From NCBI GenBank assembly GCA_030039035.1, contig JASHQQ010000213.1, positions 1 through 36,629 of the forward strand: 36,629 nucleotides of DNA. The letters are read 5' to 3'. Below, one piece after another: positions 1 to 8,883 of the stretch (position 1 is the stretch's first letter; each line of letters starts with the position of its first letter). The notes under the pieces were generated by a model. It searched no databases and was not told the origin of the DNA. It saw only the letters and a list, made by a program, of their open reading frames with translations. Source of the DNA: Acidobacteriaceae bacterium. GTDB taxonomy: Bacteria; Acidobacteriota; Terriglobia; Terriglobales; Acidobacteriaceae. The position numbers and the translations under genes were made by a program.

Positions 1-157
1 ACTGGGCCTCGACCCAGGGGCCGCTCTCGTGATACGGCTCGACGCGTGTGCGCAGGCGCAAACGGATTTCACCGTCGTTGGTTCGGGCCGATCCGGGCGC
101 GAGGCTTGCGCAAGCCATAAGGGCAAAAACAGTGGCAAGAATCGTGGGCGTGTTCAT
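1..157 (-). CDS. Secreted protein, N-terminal fragment (gene runs off the window)
   Basis: Reading leftward from an ATG at 157-155 gives 52 codons without a stop before the window edge. The product starts with a clear export signal: a short polar start, then the hydrophobic stretch ILATVFALMACASLA, then a polar mature region with the segment EIRLRLRTRVEPYHESGPW. Cys16 could be a lipobox cysteine, but the residue before the Ala is Met, so ordinary Sec cleavage near APGSA is as likely. The R-x-R-V-E-P...G-x-W pattern reminds me of the first strand of exported isochorismatase-like cysteine hydrolases of soil bacteria. That is a weak recollection and no catalytic residue lies in the fragment. I see no Shine-Dalgarno sequence before the ATG. 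The leader carries a stem-loop (174-191). Confidence 0.6.
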   Translation of the reverse strand, partial: MNTPTILATVFALMACASLAPGSARTNDGEIRLRLRTRVEPYHESGPWVEAQ

Positions 158-173
158 GGGATTGTCGGTGAAA

Positions 174-191
174 GCGGGAGAAAACTCCCGC
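174..191 (-). promoter_or_regulatory. Stem-loop in the leader of the partial secreted-protein gene
   Basis: A perfect 7-bp inverted repeat (174-180 and 185-191, GCGGGAG/CTCCCGC) encloses a 4-base loop. It ends 16 bases upstream of the ATG at 157, so it would lie in the 5' untranslated region if transcription starts further right. It could affect translation or mRNA stability, or be chance in GC-rich DNA. Confidence 0.35.
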
Positions 192-602
192 TCGCAATAT
201 CGATTCTTCCACGACGACGCGCGACTTCAAAGCATTGCGATCATGGAAGCGCCGCGGGAAACCGGGGATCACGAACGAAGCGAGGATGGAGGATGAAGGT
301 GCAAAGGAGAATCTTCCGGCACTGGAATGATTCCGGCTTCCCGCTTTCTTGCGCCGCGTCTCCCCTCGGCTCCCTGTCTCTGGTCGGTTTCCGTTGACGA
401 TCCCTCCGTTCCGGGAGCCGCAGACCCAATGAGTACGCATGGGGATGGACGATTCAGGCGGCGTGACCGCGGGTGAAAGAGAGCGGGTCCCCAGGCTCGC
501 GTCCTGCCCGTCCCGCAGAAGCAATCCGCGTTGAATCACTCGAAAAATCCCAACGGTTATGAGGCGATTCGACCTCCGAATTCGCTTTTCAGGATGAAGA
601 AG

Positions 603-640
603 TGCCCGCAGGGAGAGCGGGCAGCGGATCGGCGCCGCTG
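603..640. promoter_or_regulatory. Two adjoining stem-loops in the gap before the RHS genes
   Basis: The first is a perfect 7-bp stem (603-609 with 617-623, TGCCCGC/GCGGGCA) with a 7-base loop AGGGAGA. The second is a 6-bp stem (622-627 with 635-640, CAGCGG/CCGCTG) with a 7-base loop. They share bases 622-623, so they cannot both form fully. No U-run follows, so neither looks like an intrinsic terminator. I match them to no known RNA family. Confidence 0.3.
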
Positions 641-702
641 TCCGGTCCGGCCACAGCCTGACCGATCGTCAGTCCGGCGCCAATCGCGCTTTGAAATACC
701 TG

Positions 703-731
703 TTGACGGAGGTCCGGCAAACGCGGAGAAT
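703..731 (+). promoter_or_regulatory. Possible sigma70-type promoter for the YD/RHS pair
   Basis: TTGACG (703-708, 5 of 6 to consensus) and GAGAAT (726-731, 4 of 6) are separated by 17 bases. A start near 738 would give a leader of about 175 bases before the ATG at 915. This rests on matching alone. Confidence 0.25.
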
Positions 732-914
732 GGCAGCCCTAAACTCCTTGCTGGTTTTCGTGGTTTCGAGGTCGGCCGGCCGGCTCCTCGCTCCAGTTCA
801 TTTTCCTGCTCAAGAGTTCCCCCGGGACGCATCTTCGATCGCCATCGTTTCCCGGGCCCGAACGACTCAATCGGATGGAAGTATCCGTTTGACGATCAAT
901 GGGAGCCCCACGTG

Positions 915-2648
915 ATGAAGACGCCAGCCATGAAGCGCCGCCGAAACGCTCTTCGGTTGATCGCCGGATGGAGTGCGGCGACCGCAGTCCTTTGCGTGAA
1001 CGCCTGCGTCATGAGAGCGCAGGCGGTTACTTATGTCTACGACGCTTTGGGCCGGGTGATCGGAGTCGTCAGCCCGTCGGGAGATGTCGCGGAGTATACC
1101 TACGATGCCACCGGAAACATCACGTCAATTTCCACTTATCGCAAGACGCAGCTCTCGATTCTGACCGTCACCCCGGGCAGCGGACCGGTTCATGCGTCCG
1201 TGACGGTTTACGGCACGGGATTCAGCGCGACCGCATCGCAGGATACCGTCAAATTCAATGGAACCGCGGCGAAGGTCGTCTCCGCCACCGCCAACTCCAT
1301 TACCACCGAGGTGCCGGGTGGCGCCACCACCGGGCCCATCACCGTCACGACTCCCGCCGGCAAAGTGGTCAGCACAAATCCGTTTGTCGTCACACCGAAC
1401 GAGGCGCCGACGATCACGTCCTTTACGCCAGGGATCGGTTCGCCCGGAGCGACCCTGTCGATCGCCGGAACCAATTTTCAAACGGATCTCTCCACTGACA
1501 CGGTCCGGTTGAACGGAACGGCCTCGCCGGCCACATCGGCCACGACAACCGGGATTCACACTTCCGTCGCAGTGGCGAGCACCTCGGGGCACATCTCCGT
1601 TTCGACTCCCTATGGGCAGGCTGTCAGTTCCGGAGATTTCTACGTTCCTCCGCCCCCTTACACCCCCAGCCAGGTTGCATTCGCCGGGCGCATGAAGGTG
1701 GGCGCCACCAGGAACCTGAGTATCAAGACGGCAAACGACATCGGACTGATGATCTTCGACGAGACGAGCGGCCACCGCGTGACCCTGTCGGTGCCCAGTG
1801 GCACGTTCGAAGGCTGCGTGCTGGATATCTCCATCCTAAGCCCCACCAGCGTGACCATCGCTTCTACCGGGACGAGCTGCCTGGAGCCCGGCATCGTGAC
1901 CACGCCGGTTCTGACCGAAACGGGAACTTACACCATCCTTGCCTATACCGCGGACGGCAGCACCGGCAGCGCGGCGATGAGCCTATACGACATTACCCAG
2001 GATTTCTCCGCGCCCATTGTGGCCAATGGTCCGGCGGAAACCGCCAGTATCACGATCCCCGGAGAAGAGGCCCGATTGACCTTTGCCGGAAGGACCGGAG
2101 AGAACATCAGCGTCGACTTCACGCCCAATGGAACGTTCGAGGCCTGCAGTCTGAACCTGACAATCCTCAACCCGGACGGATCGACGCTGAATTCGACCGC
2201 CTGTGTGGGAGAGGTGGAAGAACCTCAGCTCATCTCGCAGAAGGTGCTCCCCATGAACGGGACTTACACGATTCTGTTCACCTCGACCGACGCCACCACT
2301 GGCACGATTCAGGTGAACTTGTACAGCGTTGTGAATGTCACGGGAACGATCGCGATCGGCGGTCCGCCGGTCAGCGTCAATCTCGGCACACCGGGACAGA
2401 TTGCCAATCTCACTTTCAGCGGTTCGACGGGGCAGACCGTGATCGTGAATGGCAACGACAGCAGCGCAGGCTGCGTCACGGACAACATTTATCAGGGTGC
2501 GACACAGGTGCTTGACGACGAGGAGTGCGGCGCAAGCTGGAGTTCGTCTCCGGCAACGTTGCCGGATACCGGAAAATACACGCTTGTGATCACTCCACAG
2601 AACTCGCCTTACACAGGAAGCCTGAAGGTGCAGTTAACCACGCCGTGA
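915..2648 (+). CDS. Secreted YD-repeat / IPT(TIG) protein with three Cys-paired C-terminal repeats
   Basis: The 577-residue product begins with a signal peptide (about 1-37, twin basic start MKRRR, cleavage near MRAQA). The mature protein opens directly with YD (RHS) repeats: VTYVYDALGR and AEYTYDATGN, residues 38-74. Two IPT/TIG immunoglobulin-like domains follow (about 79-160 and 165-245). Then come three similar beta-rich repeats (about 252-360, 365-470, 475-577), each with a pair of cysteines (C301/C322, C411/C430, C520/C538) and the closing phrase G-T/K-Y-T-I/L. These resemble pre-peptidase-C-type domains. I chose ATG 915 because the signal peptide starts there and GGGAG lies about 10 bases upstream; GTG 912 is a near alternative. 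The RHS gene follows after 15 bases, so the two are probably co-transcribed. It is probably a surface adhesin or structural protein; its exact role is unknown. Confidence 0.75.
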   Translation: MKTPAMKRRRNALRLIAGWSAATAVLCVNACVMRAQAVTYVYDALGRVIGVVSPSGDVAEYTYDATGNITSISTYRKTQLSILTVTPGSGPVHASVTVYGTGFSATASQDTVKFNGTAAKVVSATANSITTEVPGGATTGPITVTTPAGKVVSTNPFVVTPNEAPTITSFTPGIGSPGATLSIAGTNFQTDLSTDTVRLNGTASPATSATTTGIHTSVAVASTSGHISVSTPYGQAVSSGDFYVPPPPYTPSQVAFAGRMKVGATRNLSIKTANDIGLMIFDETSGHRVTLSVPSGTFEGCVLDISILSPTSVTIASTGTSCLEPGIVTTPVLTETGTYTILAYTADGSTGSAAMSLYDITQDFSAPIVANGPAETASITIPGEEARLTFAGRTGENISVDFTPNGTFEACSLNLTILNPDGSTLNSTACVGEVEEPQLISQKVLPMNGTYTILFTSTDATTGTIQVNLYSVVNVTGTIAIGGPPVSVNLGTPGQIANLTFSGSTGQTVIVNGNDSSAGCVTDNIYQGATQVLDDEECGASWSSSPATLPDTGKYTLVITPQNSPYTGSLKVQLTTP

Positions 2649-2663
2649 CGCGGAGAGTGCGAA

Positions 2664-5600
2664 ATGAGAATCTCGTCGATGCGCAGTCTCGCCCTCAGCA
2701 TGGCTTGCGCCATGGTTCTGCCCATGGCCATTGTCAAGGCCCAGGGAATCGGGACGGTCCCCGGGCAATCCGCGACGTTGCTTCCGGATGGCCGCCTGCT
2801 GCTGCTCGGAGGCGAACACGCGGGCGTTCCGCAGGCCGCCGCAACGGTGGTGGACCCGCGAGATGGCGTCCAGACTGTCCTGCCCGGCGGGCTCAGGCAC
2901 GCGCGCGCCTGGCATTCTGCAACGCTTCTGCCCACCGGAGATGTTCTTGTGCTGGGCGGCGTGGACGAAGGCGGCCGGTATCTCGGCTCGCCGGAAGTTC
3001 TCGATCCTGTCACGGGAACCTCATCTCCATTTCAGTTGCCCGGCTTCGAGCCGCGAGCGTTCCACACCGCGACCTTGTTGACCGACGGCCGCGTGCTGAT
3101 CGCCGGAGGACGCACGCAGGAGGGCCAGGTTCTCGACAGCCTTGCGTTGTGGGATTACCGCACCAATGGGTTGACACCCGTCGACAGCGGGATGAAGACT
3201 CCGCGCGAAAGACACACTGCGATCTTGCTGCCCGACGGATGCGTGCTCCTCGGCGGCGGTTTCGATTCGCGCGGAGCGCCTGTCAGCAGCAACGAAGTCT
3301 TCGATCCCGATTCCGGAGAATCAACGCAGCAGCGGACGGCGGAGCCCATCGAGCTTCCTTTGCGTCTTGAGGCTTCGCTGCCGCAGGACGGCGCTTCCGA
3401 CATTCCAATCGACAGCATCTTTGGATTTCGCTTTTCCCGCCCGCTCGATCCGTCTTCCGCGAATCGGCGAACGGTGACCTTCGAAGGCCCGGATGGCCCC
3501 GTTCCGGCGAAGATCGTGCCTGCCGAACGCGGCATGCTGCTGTTCGTGGTTCCTGAGACCGGCCTTCTGCCTGGGACCGGGTATTGGATCACTCTGTCCG
3601 GACTTCAGTCCGGCACCGGACATCTGCCCGACACTACGCTGTCATTCACCACCGCCGGCTCGCTGCTGGCCGTGCCCGGCCTCGGGTTCGGTGCTCTTGG
3701 GGCGCAGGATGCGGGCGGCAGCAACGAGCTCGCCACGAACCGGAGTCTGCCCGCGCTCACGGCGCCGGATGGCGTAACTGCGGTGAGCGGGACGGTGCTT
3801 CGAGTCGACGGATCGCCGCTCGGGAATGTGACTCTGACCATTGGAACGGAGTCCGCCAAAACCGATGCATCCGGACGCTTTCTCCTGTCGCACGTTCCCG
3901 ACGGAAATCAGGTTCTCATCATCGACGGCAGCACCGCGAGTACTTCCGCGGCCTCGTTCGGTGTCTTCGAAGCCGGTCTCGATGTAGAACCCGGCAAGAC
4001 GAACGTTCTTCCCTACACCGTCTGGATGGTGAAACTCGACACGGCCCATGTCGCGACCATTCCGTCCCCCACCAAAACCGAAACGGTCCTCACCAACCCG
4101 CTGCTGCCCGGACTCGAGCTCCATCTTCCGCCGAGCGCCGTGATCTACGACCGGAACTGGAAACCTGTAACAAGGATTGGAATTACACCCATTCCCCTGA
4201 ATCGCCCGCCCTTCCCGCTGCCCAATGTTCGCGTCCCGATCTACTTCACGATCCAGCCCGGCGGCGCCTGGATTTCCGTCCAGGATCCCAAAGAGCCACA
4301 GGGCGGATGGCTCATCTATCCGAACACTTACAACTCACCTCCCGGAACCCGCTACGACTTCTGGAACTACGACGCGGGCGGAAAGGGATGGTATATCTAC
4401 GGCCACGGCACGGTAACTGCCAATGGCAAATCGATCGTTCCCGACCCCGGAGTTTTGATCTATGGATTCACCGGCGCGATGGTCGGCTCGCCGGGCTTCG
4501 CGCCGCCCAGTGCACCCGCTCCCGGAAATACCTCCTCCGACGACGGAGATCCTGTCGACCTGGGTACGGGACTCTTTGTCCTGAACACCACCGATCTCTA
4601 TATTCCCGATACCATTCCCATCACGTTGCGAAGGACTTATCGCCAGAATGACACGATCTCGCGCGCCTTCGGGATCGGAACCACCCACGTCTACGATATC
4701 TTCCTCGTCGGCGACACCAACCCCTGGACCTATGCCGATCTTGTGCTCCCCGATGGCAGTCAGATTTACTACAAGCGCATCTCTCCGGGGACCGAATTCG
4801 ACAATGCCGTGTATCAGAACACGTCGGGGCCCACCGCCTTTTACGGCTCGACGATGAGCTGGAACGGCAATGGCTGGACCATGGTGCTGAAAGATGGAAC
4901 CACCCTGCTCTTCCCCGACGGCATTTCCGCCGGCGATCCCCAGCAGGCTGCTCTCATCGGGATCATCGATCGCAACGGAAACACGGTCCAGTTGATGAGG
5001 GACTCTTCGTCGAATCTGCTTTCAGTCACCTCGCCGAACGGTCGCTGGATCGACTTTACCTACGATTCTTCCAACCGGGTCATCCAGGCTGAGGACAACC
5101 TCGGCCGCACCGTCACTTATGCGTACAATGCCGCCGGCACTCTGGCAAGCGTTGTCGATGCATCCGGCAAGACCACTTCGTATACCTATGACTCCAACAA
5201 CAATATGCTCTCACTTACCGATGCGCGCGGAATTGTCTATGTGCAAAATCAGTTCGATTCGAACAACCGCGTCGTCTCGCAGAAACTCGCCGGCGGCGGG
5301 ACTTACAAATTTGCCTACAGGTTGAATTCAAAAAGCGACGTGGAGGAGACCACCGTCACCGACCCGCGGGGATTCAATCGGACTGTGACCTTCAATGCCA
5401 ATGGCTACACGCTCACCGACAAGAGAGCGGTCGGAGAATCGGTGGAGCAGACCACCAGCTATAACTGGAACACCACGAGCGACCTGCTTCTCGGATTCAC
5501 AGACCCGCTGGGCCGCACGACCAGGTTTACCTATGACTCTTTCGCTGATCCGACGACCGTAACCAGGTTGAGCGGCACACCGCAGGAGTCGGTCACAAGG

Positions 5601-7751
5601 ATCACCTACAATCCTGAGTTTCACGGGCCGACAAGCATCACCGACCCGCTGGATCACACCTGGAACTTCACCTATGACGACGCCGGAAATCTCGTCGGGA
5701 AAACCGATCCACTGGGAGTCAGTTGGACTGCAGCCTTCGACGGGTCCGGCGAGTCCTTGTCTGTCACCGATCCGCTTGGCAATGCCACGCGGCTGGCTTA
5801 CGCCTTCGGAGATCTGACTGCTATCTCCGATCCGCTGCTGCACACCTTCACCCGCACCCTGGATGGAGGCGGTCGGCCATTTGAAAGCTCCGATGCATTG
5901 GGCAACAAGACATCGTACTCATTCGATCCAATGAACCGGCCAATGGGGACAGTAAATCCGCTCGGCGGCCGCATGAGGTTCAGCTTCGACGCCGACGGCA
6001 ACATGACCAGCGCAACCGATGAGTCAGGCCACACGAATAACTATATCTACGATTCCCTCGACCGGCTGACTTCGCGAACCGACCCGCTGGGAAGAAAGGA
6101 AAGCTATCAATATGACCTGATCGGGAATCTGACAAGATTTACCGACAGGCGGGGTGTAGTGGTCAATCTGACCTACGACGCCTTGAATCGCATGGCGAAA
6201 GCGGAATACCAGACCGGAGGAACGACCAGCAGCACAACCACACTCACTTACGACGCCGGGGATCGCCTGGTAAAGATCGACGACTCGCGCTCGGGCACGA
6301 TCGCGCGTACTTACGACGGATTGGACGATCTGATCTCGGAGACGACGCCGGACGGAACCGTATCCTGCGCCTACGATCTGTCCGGGCGGCGCACCGGTTT
6401 CACGGCGAGCGGGCAGGCGCCTGTCCACTATACCTACGACGACGACAATCGCCTGATCAAAGTGACCCAGGGCAGCGCCGCGGTGTCGCTCGCCTACGAT
6501 GCGGCGGGCCGGCGCATTTCCATGACCCTCCCCGATGGCGTGGAGGGCAGTTATACCTACGACGCGGCCTCTCGACTTACCGCGTTGCAATATAAGCATG
6601 GAGGGACTGAAATTGGCGATCTCACCTATACCTACGATGCGGACAACCGCAGAACCGGCGCAGGCGGAACGCTTGCCGGCTTCACGCTTCCGGATGCGGT
6701 TTCCTCCGCAACTTACGACGCGGCCAATGAGCTGAAGCGCTGGGGCGCCGCAACGCTGGGTTATGACGACAACGGCAACCTGACCAACGATGGCACGCAC
6801 AGCTATTTGTGGAACGATCGCAACCAGCTTGCGCGTGTGACGGCTTCCGGCTCCGGCGTCACCTCCGCGGCGTTTCAATACGACGGATTGGGCCGGCGAG
6901 TGGAAAGCCTGACAGGCGGCAGCGCAACAAACTTCCTGTATGACGGAATCAACATCGTCCAGGAGCAGTCCGCCGACAAGGCGAACCTCCTGACGGGGCT
7001 GTCGCCGGACGAGATCTTCACACGGACCGATTCGAGCGGATCCAGCAGCTTCCTGACCGACGCGCTGGGAACGACCGTCGCGCTGGCCGGCGCCAATGGC
7101 GCCATCGCCACGCAGTATGCGTACTCAACTTTCGGCGAAACAAGCTCCACCGGCGCTGCCAGCACAAATCCCTTCCAGTTTACGGGAAGGGAATACGATT
7201 CCACCGGTCTCTATTACCTCCGGGCGAGATATTATTCCCCGGCTCTCGGCCGGTTCGTTTCCGAGGATCCGTTCAATTTTGCCCGCCTGAAAGAGAAGAA
7301 TCTCGCCTTTACGTCCGGCGTGCTTGCGAACGGCTATAACTACGTTCTTGACAGCCCGCCGAATTTCCGTGACTTTTCCGGGCTTTCTCCCGACGACCCC
7401 TTCGGATTTGCGGTTGGGATGACCGGTGGTTTCGGCATCCCCGGTTTCGGCGCATCGGCTTCCGGCGGGGTGGGATACGACTCCAACTCCGGCTTCTTCG
7501 GATATTTTTCGTATGGCTACGGCAGCTATGCAGGCTTGTCTGCCGGCGTGGGCGTACAGGGAACTTCCTATTCCGGGCAATTCAACGGAACCGGAACGGA
7601 AGTCGGCATCGATACACCGCTCGCATCCACAGCGGTCGGATACTCGGGGGGATCGCCGAGCTACTACTCAGCAACCTTCGGACCCAGCGTAGGAGGCGGC
7701 CTCCATTATTTCAGCACTTCTACCAGCACATGGGCTCCGGGCAGCCATTGA
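2664..7751 (+). CDS. Giant secreted Kelch / Ig-like / RHS-repeat protein
   Basis: The 1695-residue protein has a signal peptide (about 1-26, ending near VKAQG). In order I see four Kelch-type repeats (about 28-210; SATLLPDGRLLLLGG, HTATLLTDGRVLIAGG), a Big_5-like Ig domain (about 225-335, ending LSFTTAG), and a carboxypeptidase-regulatory-like fold (about 370-430). After a linker comes a DUF6531-type entry to the RHS region (GDPVDLGTGLFVL, near 632). About 25 YD repeats follow (about 790-1480), then the RHS core motif YYLRARYYSPALGRF-SEDP (about 1513-1532). The last about 150 residues are Gly/Ser/Tyr-rich. RHS proteins usually wrap a C-terminal effector in a beta-cocoon shell, but this tip has no toxin motif I know. 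The next gene is on the opposite strand, so no immunity gene follows. The start has a good GGAG-type site (CGGAGAG) 7 bases upstream. Confidence 0.85.
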   Translation: MRISSMRSLALSMACAMVLPMAIVKAQGIGTVPGQSATLLPDGRLLLLGGEHAGVPQAAATVVDPRDGVQTVLPGGLRHARAWHSATLLPTGDVLVLGGVDEGGRYLGSPEVLDPVTGTSSPFQLPGFEPRAFHTATLLTDGRVLIAGGRTQEGQVLDSLALWDYRTNGLTPVDSGMKTPRERHTAILLPDGCVLLGGGFDSRGAPVSSNEVFDPDSGESTQQRTAEPIELPLRLEASLPQDGASDIPIDSIFGFRFSRPLDPSSANRRTVTFEGPDGPVPAKIVPAERGMLLFVVPETGLLPGTGYWITLSGLQSGTGHLPDTTLSFTTAGSLLAVPGLGFGALGAQDAGGSNELATNRSLPALTAPDGVTAVSGTVLRVDGSPLGNVTLTIGTESAKTDASGRFLLSHVPDGNQVLIIDGSTASTSAASFGVFEAGLDVEPGKTNVLPYTVWMVKLDTAHVATIPSPTKTETVLTNPLLPGLELHLPPSAVIYDRNWKPVTRIGITPIPLNRPPFPLPNVRVPIYFTIQPGGAWISVQDPKEPQGGWLIYPNTYNSPPGTRYDFWNYDAGGKGWYIYGHGTVTANGKSIVPDPGVLIYGFTGAMVGSPGFAPPSAPAPGNTSSDDGDPVDLGTGLFVLNTTDLYIPDTIPITLRRTYRQNDTISRAFGIGTTHVYDIFLVGDTNPWTYADLVLPDGSQIYYKRISPGTEFDNAVYQNTSGPTAFYGSTMSWNGNGWTMVLKDGTTLLFPDGISAGDPQQAALIGIIDRNGNTVQLMRDSSSNLLSVTSPNGRWIDFTYDSSNRVIQAEDNLGRTVTYAYNAAGTLASVVDASGKTTSYTYDSNNNMLSLTDARGIVYVQNQFDSNNRVVSQKLAGGGTYKFAYRLNSKSDVEETTVTDPRGFNRTVTFNANGYTLTDKRAVGESVEQTTSYNWNTTSDLLLGFTDPLGRTTRFTYDSFADPTTVTRLSGTPQESVTRITYNPEFHGPTSITDPLDHTWNFTYDDAGNLVGKTDPLGVSWTAAFDGSGESLSVTDPLGNATRLAYAFGDLTAISDPLLHTFTRTLDGGGRPFESSDALGNKTSYSFDPMNRPMGTVNPLGGRMRFSFDADGNMTSATDESGHTNNYIYDSLDRLTSRTDPLGRKESYQYDLIGNLTRFTDRRGVVVNLTYDALNRMAKAEYQTGGTTSSTTTLTYDAGDRLVKIDDSRSGTIARTYDGLDDLISETTPDGTVSCAYDLSGRRTGFTASGQAPVHYTYDDDNRLIKVTQGSAAVSLAYDAAGRRISMTLPDGVEGSYTYDAASRLTALQYKHGGTEIGDLTYTYDADNRRTGAGGTLAGFTLPDAVSSATYDAANELKRWGAATLGYDDNGNLTNDGTHSYLWNDRNQLARVTASGSGVTSAAFQYDGLGRRVESLTGGSATNFLYDGINIVQEQSADKANLLTGLSPDEIFTRTDSSGSSSFLTDALGTTVALAGANGAIATQYAYSTFGETSSTGAASTNPFQFTGREYDSTGLYYLRARYYSPALGRFVSEDPFNFARLKEKNLAFTSGVLANGYNYVLDSPPNFRDFSGLSPDDPFGFAVGMTGGFGIPGFGASASGGVGYDSNSGFFGYFSYGYGSYAGLSAGVGVQGTSYSGQFNGTGTEVGIDTPLASTAVGYSGGSPSYYSATFGPSVGGGLHYFSTSTSTWAPGSH

Positions 7752-7773
7752 TGCTCCCGGAAGTGGTCGCGCA

Positions 7774-7792
7774 AAGCCGGAAGGTTTCTTTT
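7774..7792 (+). terminator. Weak intrinsic-terminator-like hairpin after the RHS gene
   Basis: A 5-bp stem with one G-U pair (7774-7778 with 7783-7787) and a GGAA tetraloop overlaps a T-rich run (7785-7792). It lies 22 bases past the RHS stop in the 44-base gap between convergent genes. The stem is short, so confidence is low. Confidence 0.3.
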
Positions 7793-7795
7793 GAC

Positions 7796-8836
7796 CTACA
7801 TCGACCGCGCCCTGGCCAGTTCCACGATCTTGTCGATTATTTCCGTGTAGGAGTGGCCGGCCTTCCTCGCGGCCATGGTGAATTCCGCCGCGCTGGACAG
7901 CCATGGGTTGGGGTTCGCTTCGATGACATACACCTGGCCCTTCTTGTTCAGACGCATGTCGATGCGGCCGTAGTCCCGCAGCTTGAGCGCGCGATACGCG
8001 GCGAGAGCCGTCTCCTGCAGTTTCTTCGTGGTCTCCTCGTCCAGGTCCTCGGCCGGCGCGGATTTCGTCACCTTGTAGGCCTCGGTCTCCTGATCGAACT
8101 TCACGTCCTGGCCCGCGATCCGCGGAGTTCCCCGGGGAAGCCTGGAGAGGTCGAGTTCGATCAGCGGAAGCAGTTCGGCATTGTCGTTGCCGAGAATGGC
8201 GGCGTAGATCTCGCGGCCTTCGATGTACTCCTCGATCAACGCCGGGCTGTCGAATTCCTCGTGGATGTAATGGATGCGCTCCATCAGCTCCTTGACGCTG
8301 CCCACTACGGAGCCGCTGTCGATGCCGATCGATCCGTCTTCGGAAACAGGTTTCACGATCAGCGGAAACTCGATGTCGTGCGAGTGCTCGGTGCGGCCCT
8401 TGTAGGAGATGGCGAAGTCCGGAGTCTCGATCTTGTGAAAGTCGAAGATCTTCTTGGCGATCGACTTTTCCTGGGAAAGAAAGAGAGCCTGCGGACCGGA
8501 CCCGGTATAGGGAATGTGCAGCAATTCCAGATAGGCGGCGATGTTCTGTTCCATGGTGTCGTCGCCGGCATAGGACTCGGTGAGATTGAAGACGAGATCG
8601 GCGCCGCACCTTGCCAGCGCAAGCAATGACTGGTTCTTGCCGTCGAGGACGTGGTACGACGGTTCGTGCCCGAGATTTGTCAAAGCCTCGAAGATCTCCT
8701 CGCGATCGTAAAGAGGATGTTTCTTCTTCGTCCGTTTGCCACCCTTGCCGCGCGGCGCCTTCACCGGTTCCGGCTCGGGCTCCGGCGGGCCCTCCTCCCA
8801 AACGTCGTGCAGGATCGTGACTTTCAGCTTCGCCAT
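7796..8836 (-). CDS. ATP-grasp ligase related to D-alanine-D-alanine ligase
   Basis: The 346-residue cytosolic protein has the D-Ala-D-Ala-ligase type ATP-grasp layout. An N-terminal subdomain (1-110) is followed by IPYTGSGPQALFLSQEK (108-124), the ATP-binding strand FPLIVKPVSEDGSIGI (157-172), an EEYIEGREI segment, and the metal-binding end IDMRL...VIEANPNPW (306-310 = EANPN). It differs from true Ddl in two places. The region for the D-Ala substrate reads NLTESYAGDDTMEQN, and the usual N-T-x-P-G loop is replaced by NPNPWLSSA. A Pro/Glu then Lys/Arg-rich insertion fills residues 14-40. The family joins a carboxylate to an amine through an acyl-phosphate; the substrates here cannot be read from the sequence. 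I chose ATG 8836 (GAGG 4 bases upstream); an ATG at 8869 is in frame but has no ribosome site. It lies 47 bases behind the metallopeptidase gene. Confidence 0.8.
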   Translation of the reverse strand: MAKLKVTILHDVWEEGPPEPEPEPVKAPRGKGGKRTKKKHPLYDREEIFEALTNLGHEPSYHVLDGKNQSLLALARCGADLVFNLTESYAGDDTMEQNIAAYLELLHIPYTGSGPQALFLSQEKSIAKKIFDFHKIETPDFAISYKGRTEHSHDIEFPLIVKPVSEDGSIGIDSGSVVGSVKELMERIHYIHEEFDSPALIEEYIEGREIYAAILGNDNAELLPLIELDLSRLPRGTPRIAGQDVKFDQETEAYKVTKSAPAEDLDEETTKKLQETALAAYRALKLRDYGRIDMRLNKKGQVYVIEANPNPWLSSAAEFTMAARKAGHSYTEIIDKIVELARARSM

Positions 8837-8883
8837 AATGCCTCGACGTTCGTTCGCTTCCCCGGCCATCCGCCCGCGGCCAA

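Larger units (their letters stand above)
158..914. other. 757-base gap without a convincing gene
   Basis: The stretch separates the divergent partial gene (minus) from the YD/IPT gene (plus). An open frame continues upstream of 915 to about 531, but its translation is Arg/Pro-rich and low in hydrophobic residues, unlike a protein, so I treat it as non-coding. Contents I can support are a stem-loop at 174-191, two adjoining stem-loops at 603-640 and a possible sigma70-like promoter at 703-731. The rest shows nothing I recognise. Confidence 0.5.

Noticed and set aside
531..914. In-frame upstream extension of the YD/IPT gene
   Set aside because: The composition is not protein-like and a clear signal peptide begins at 915.
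2664..7751. Classical polymorphic toxin/immunity locus
   Set aside because: There is no recognisable toxin domain at the tip and no co-directional small gene downstream.
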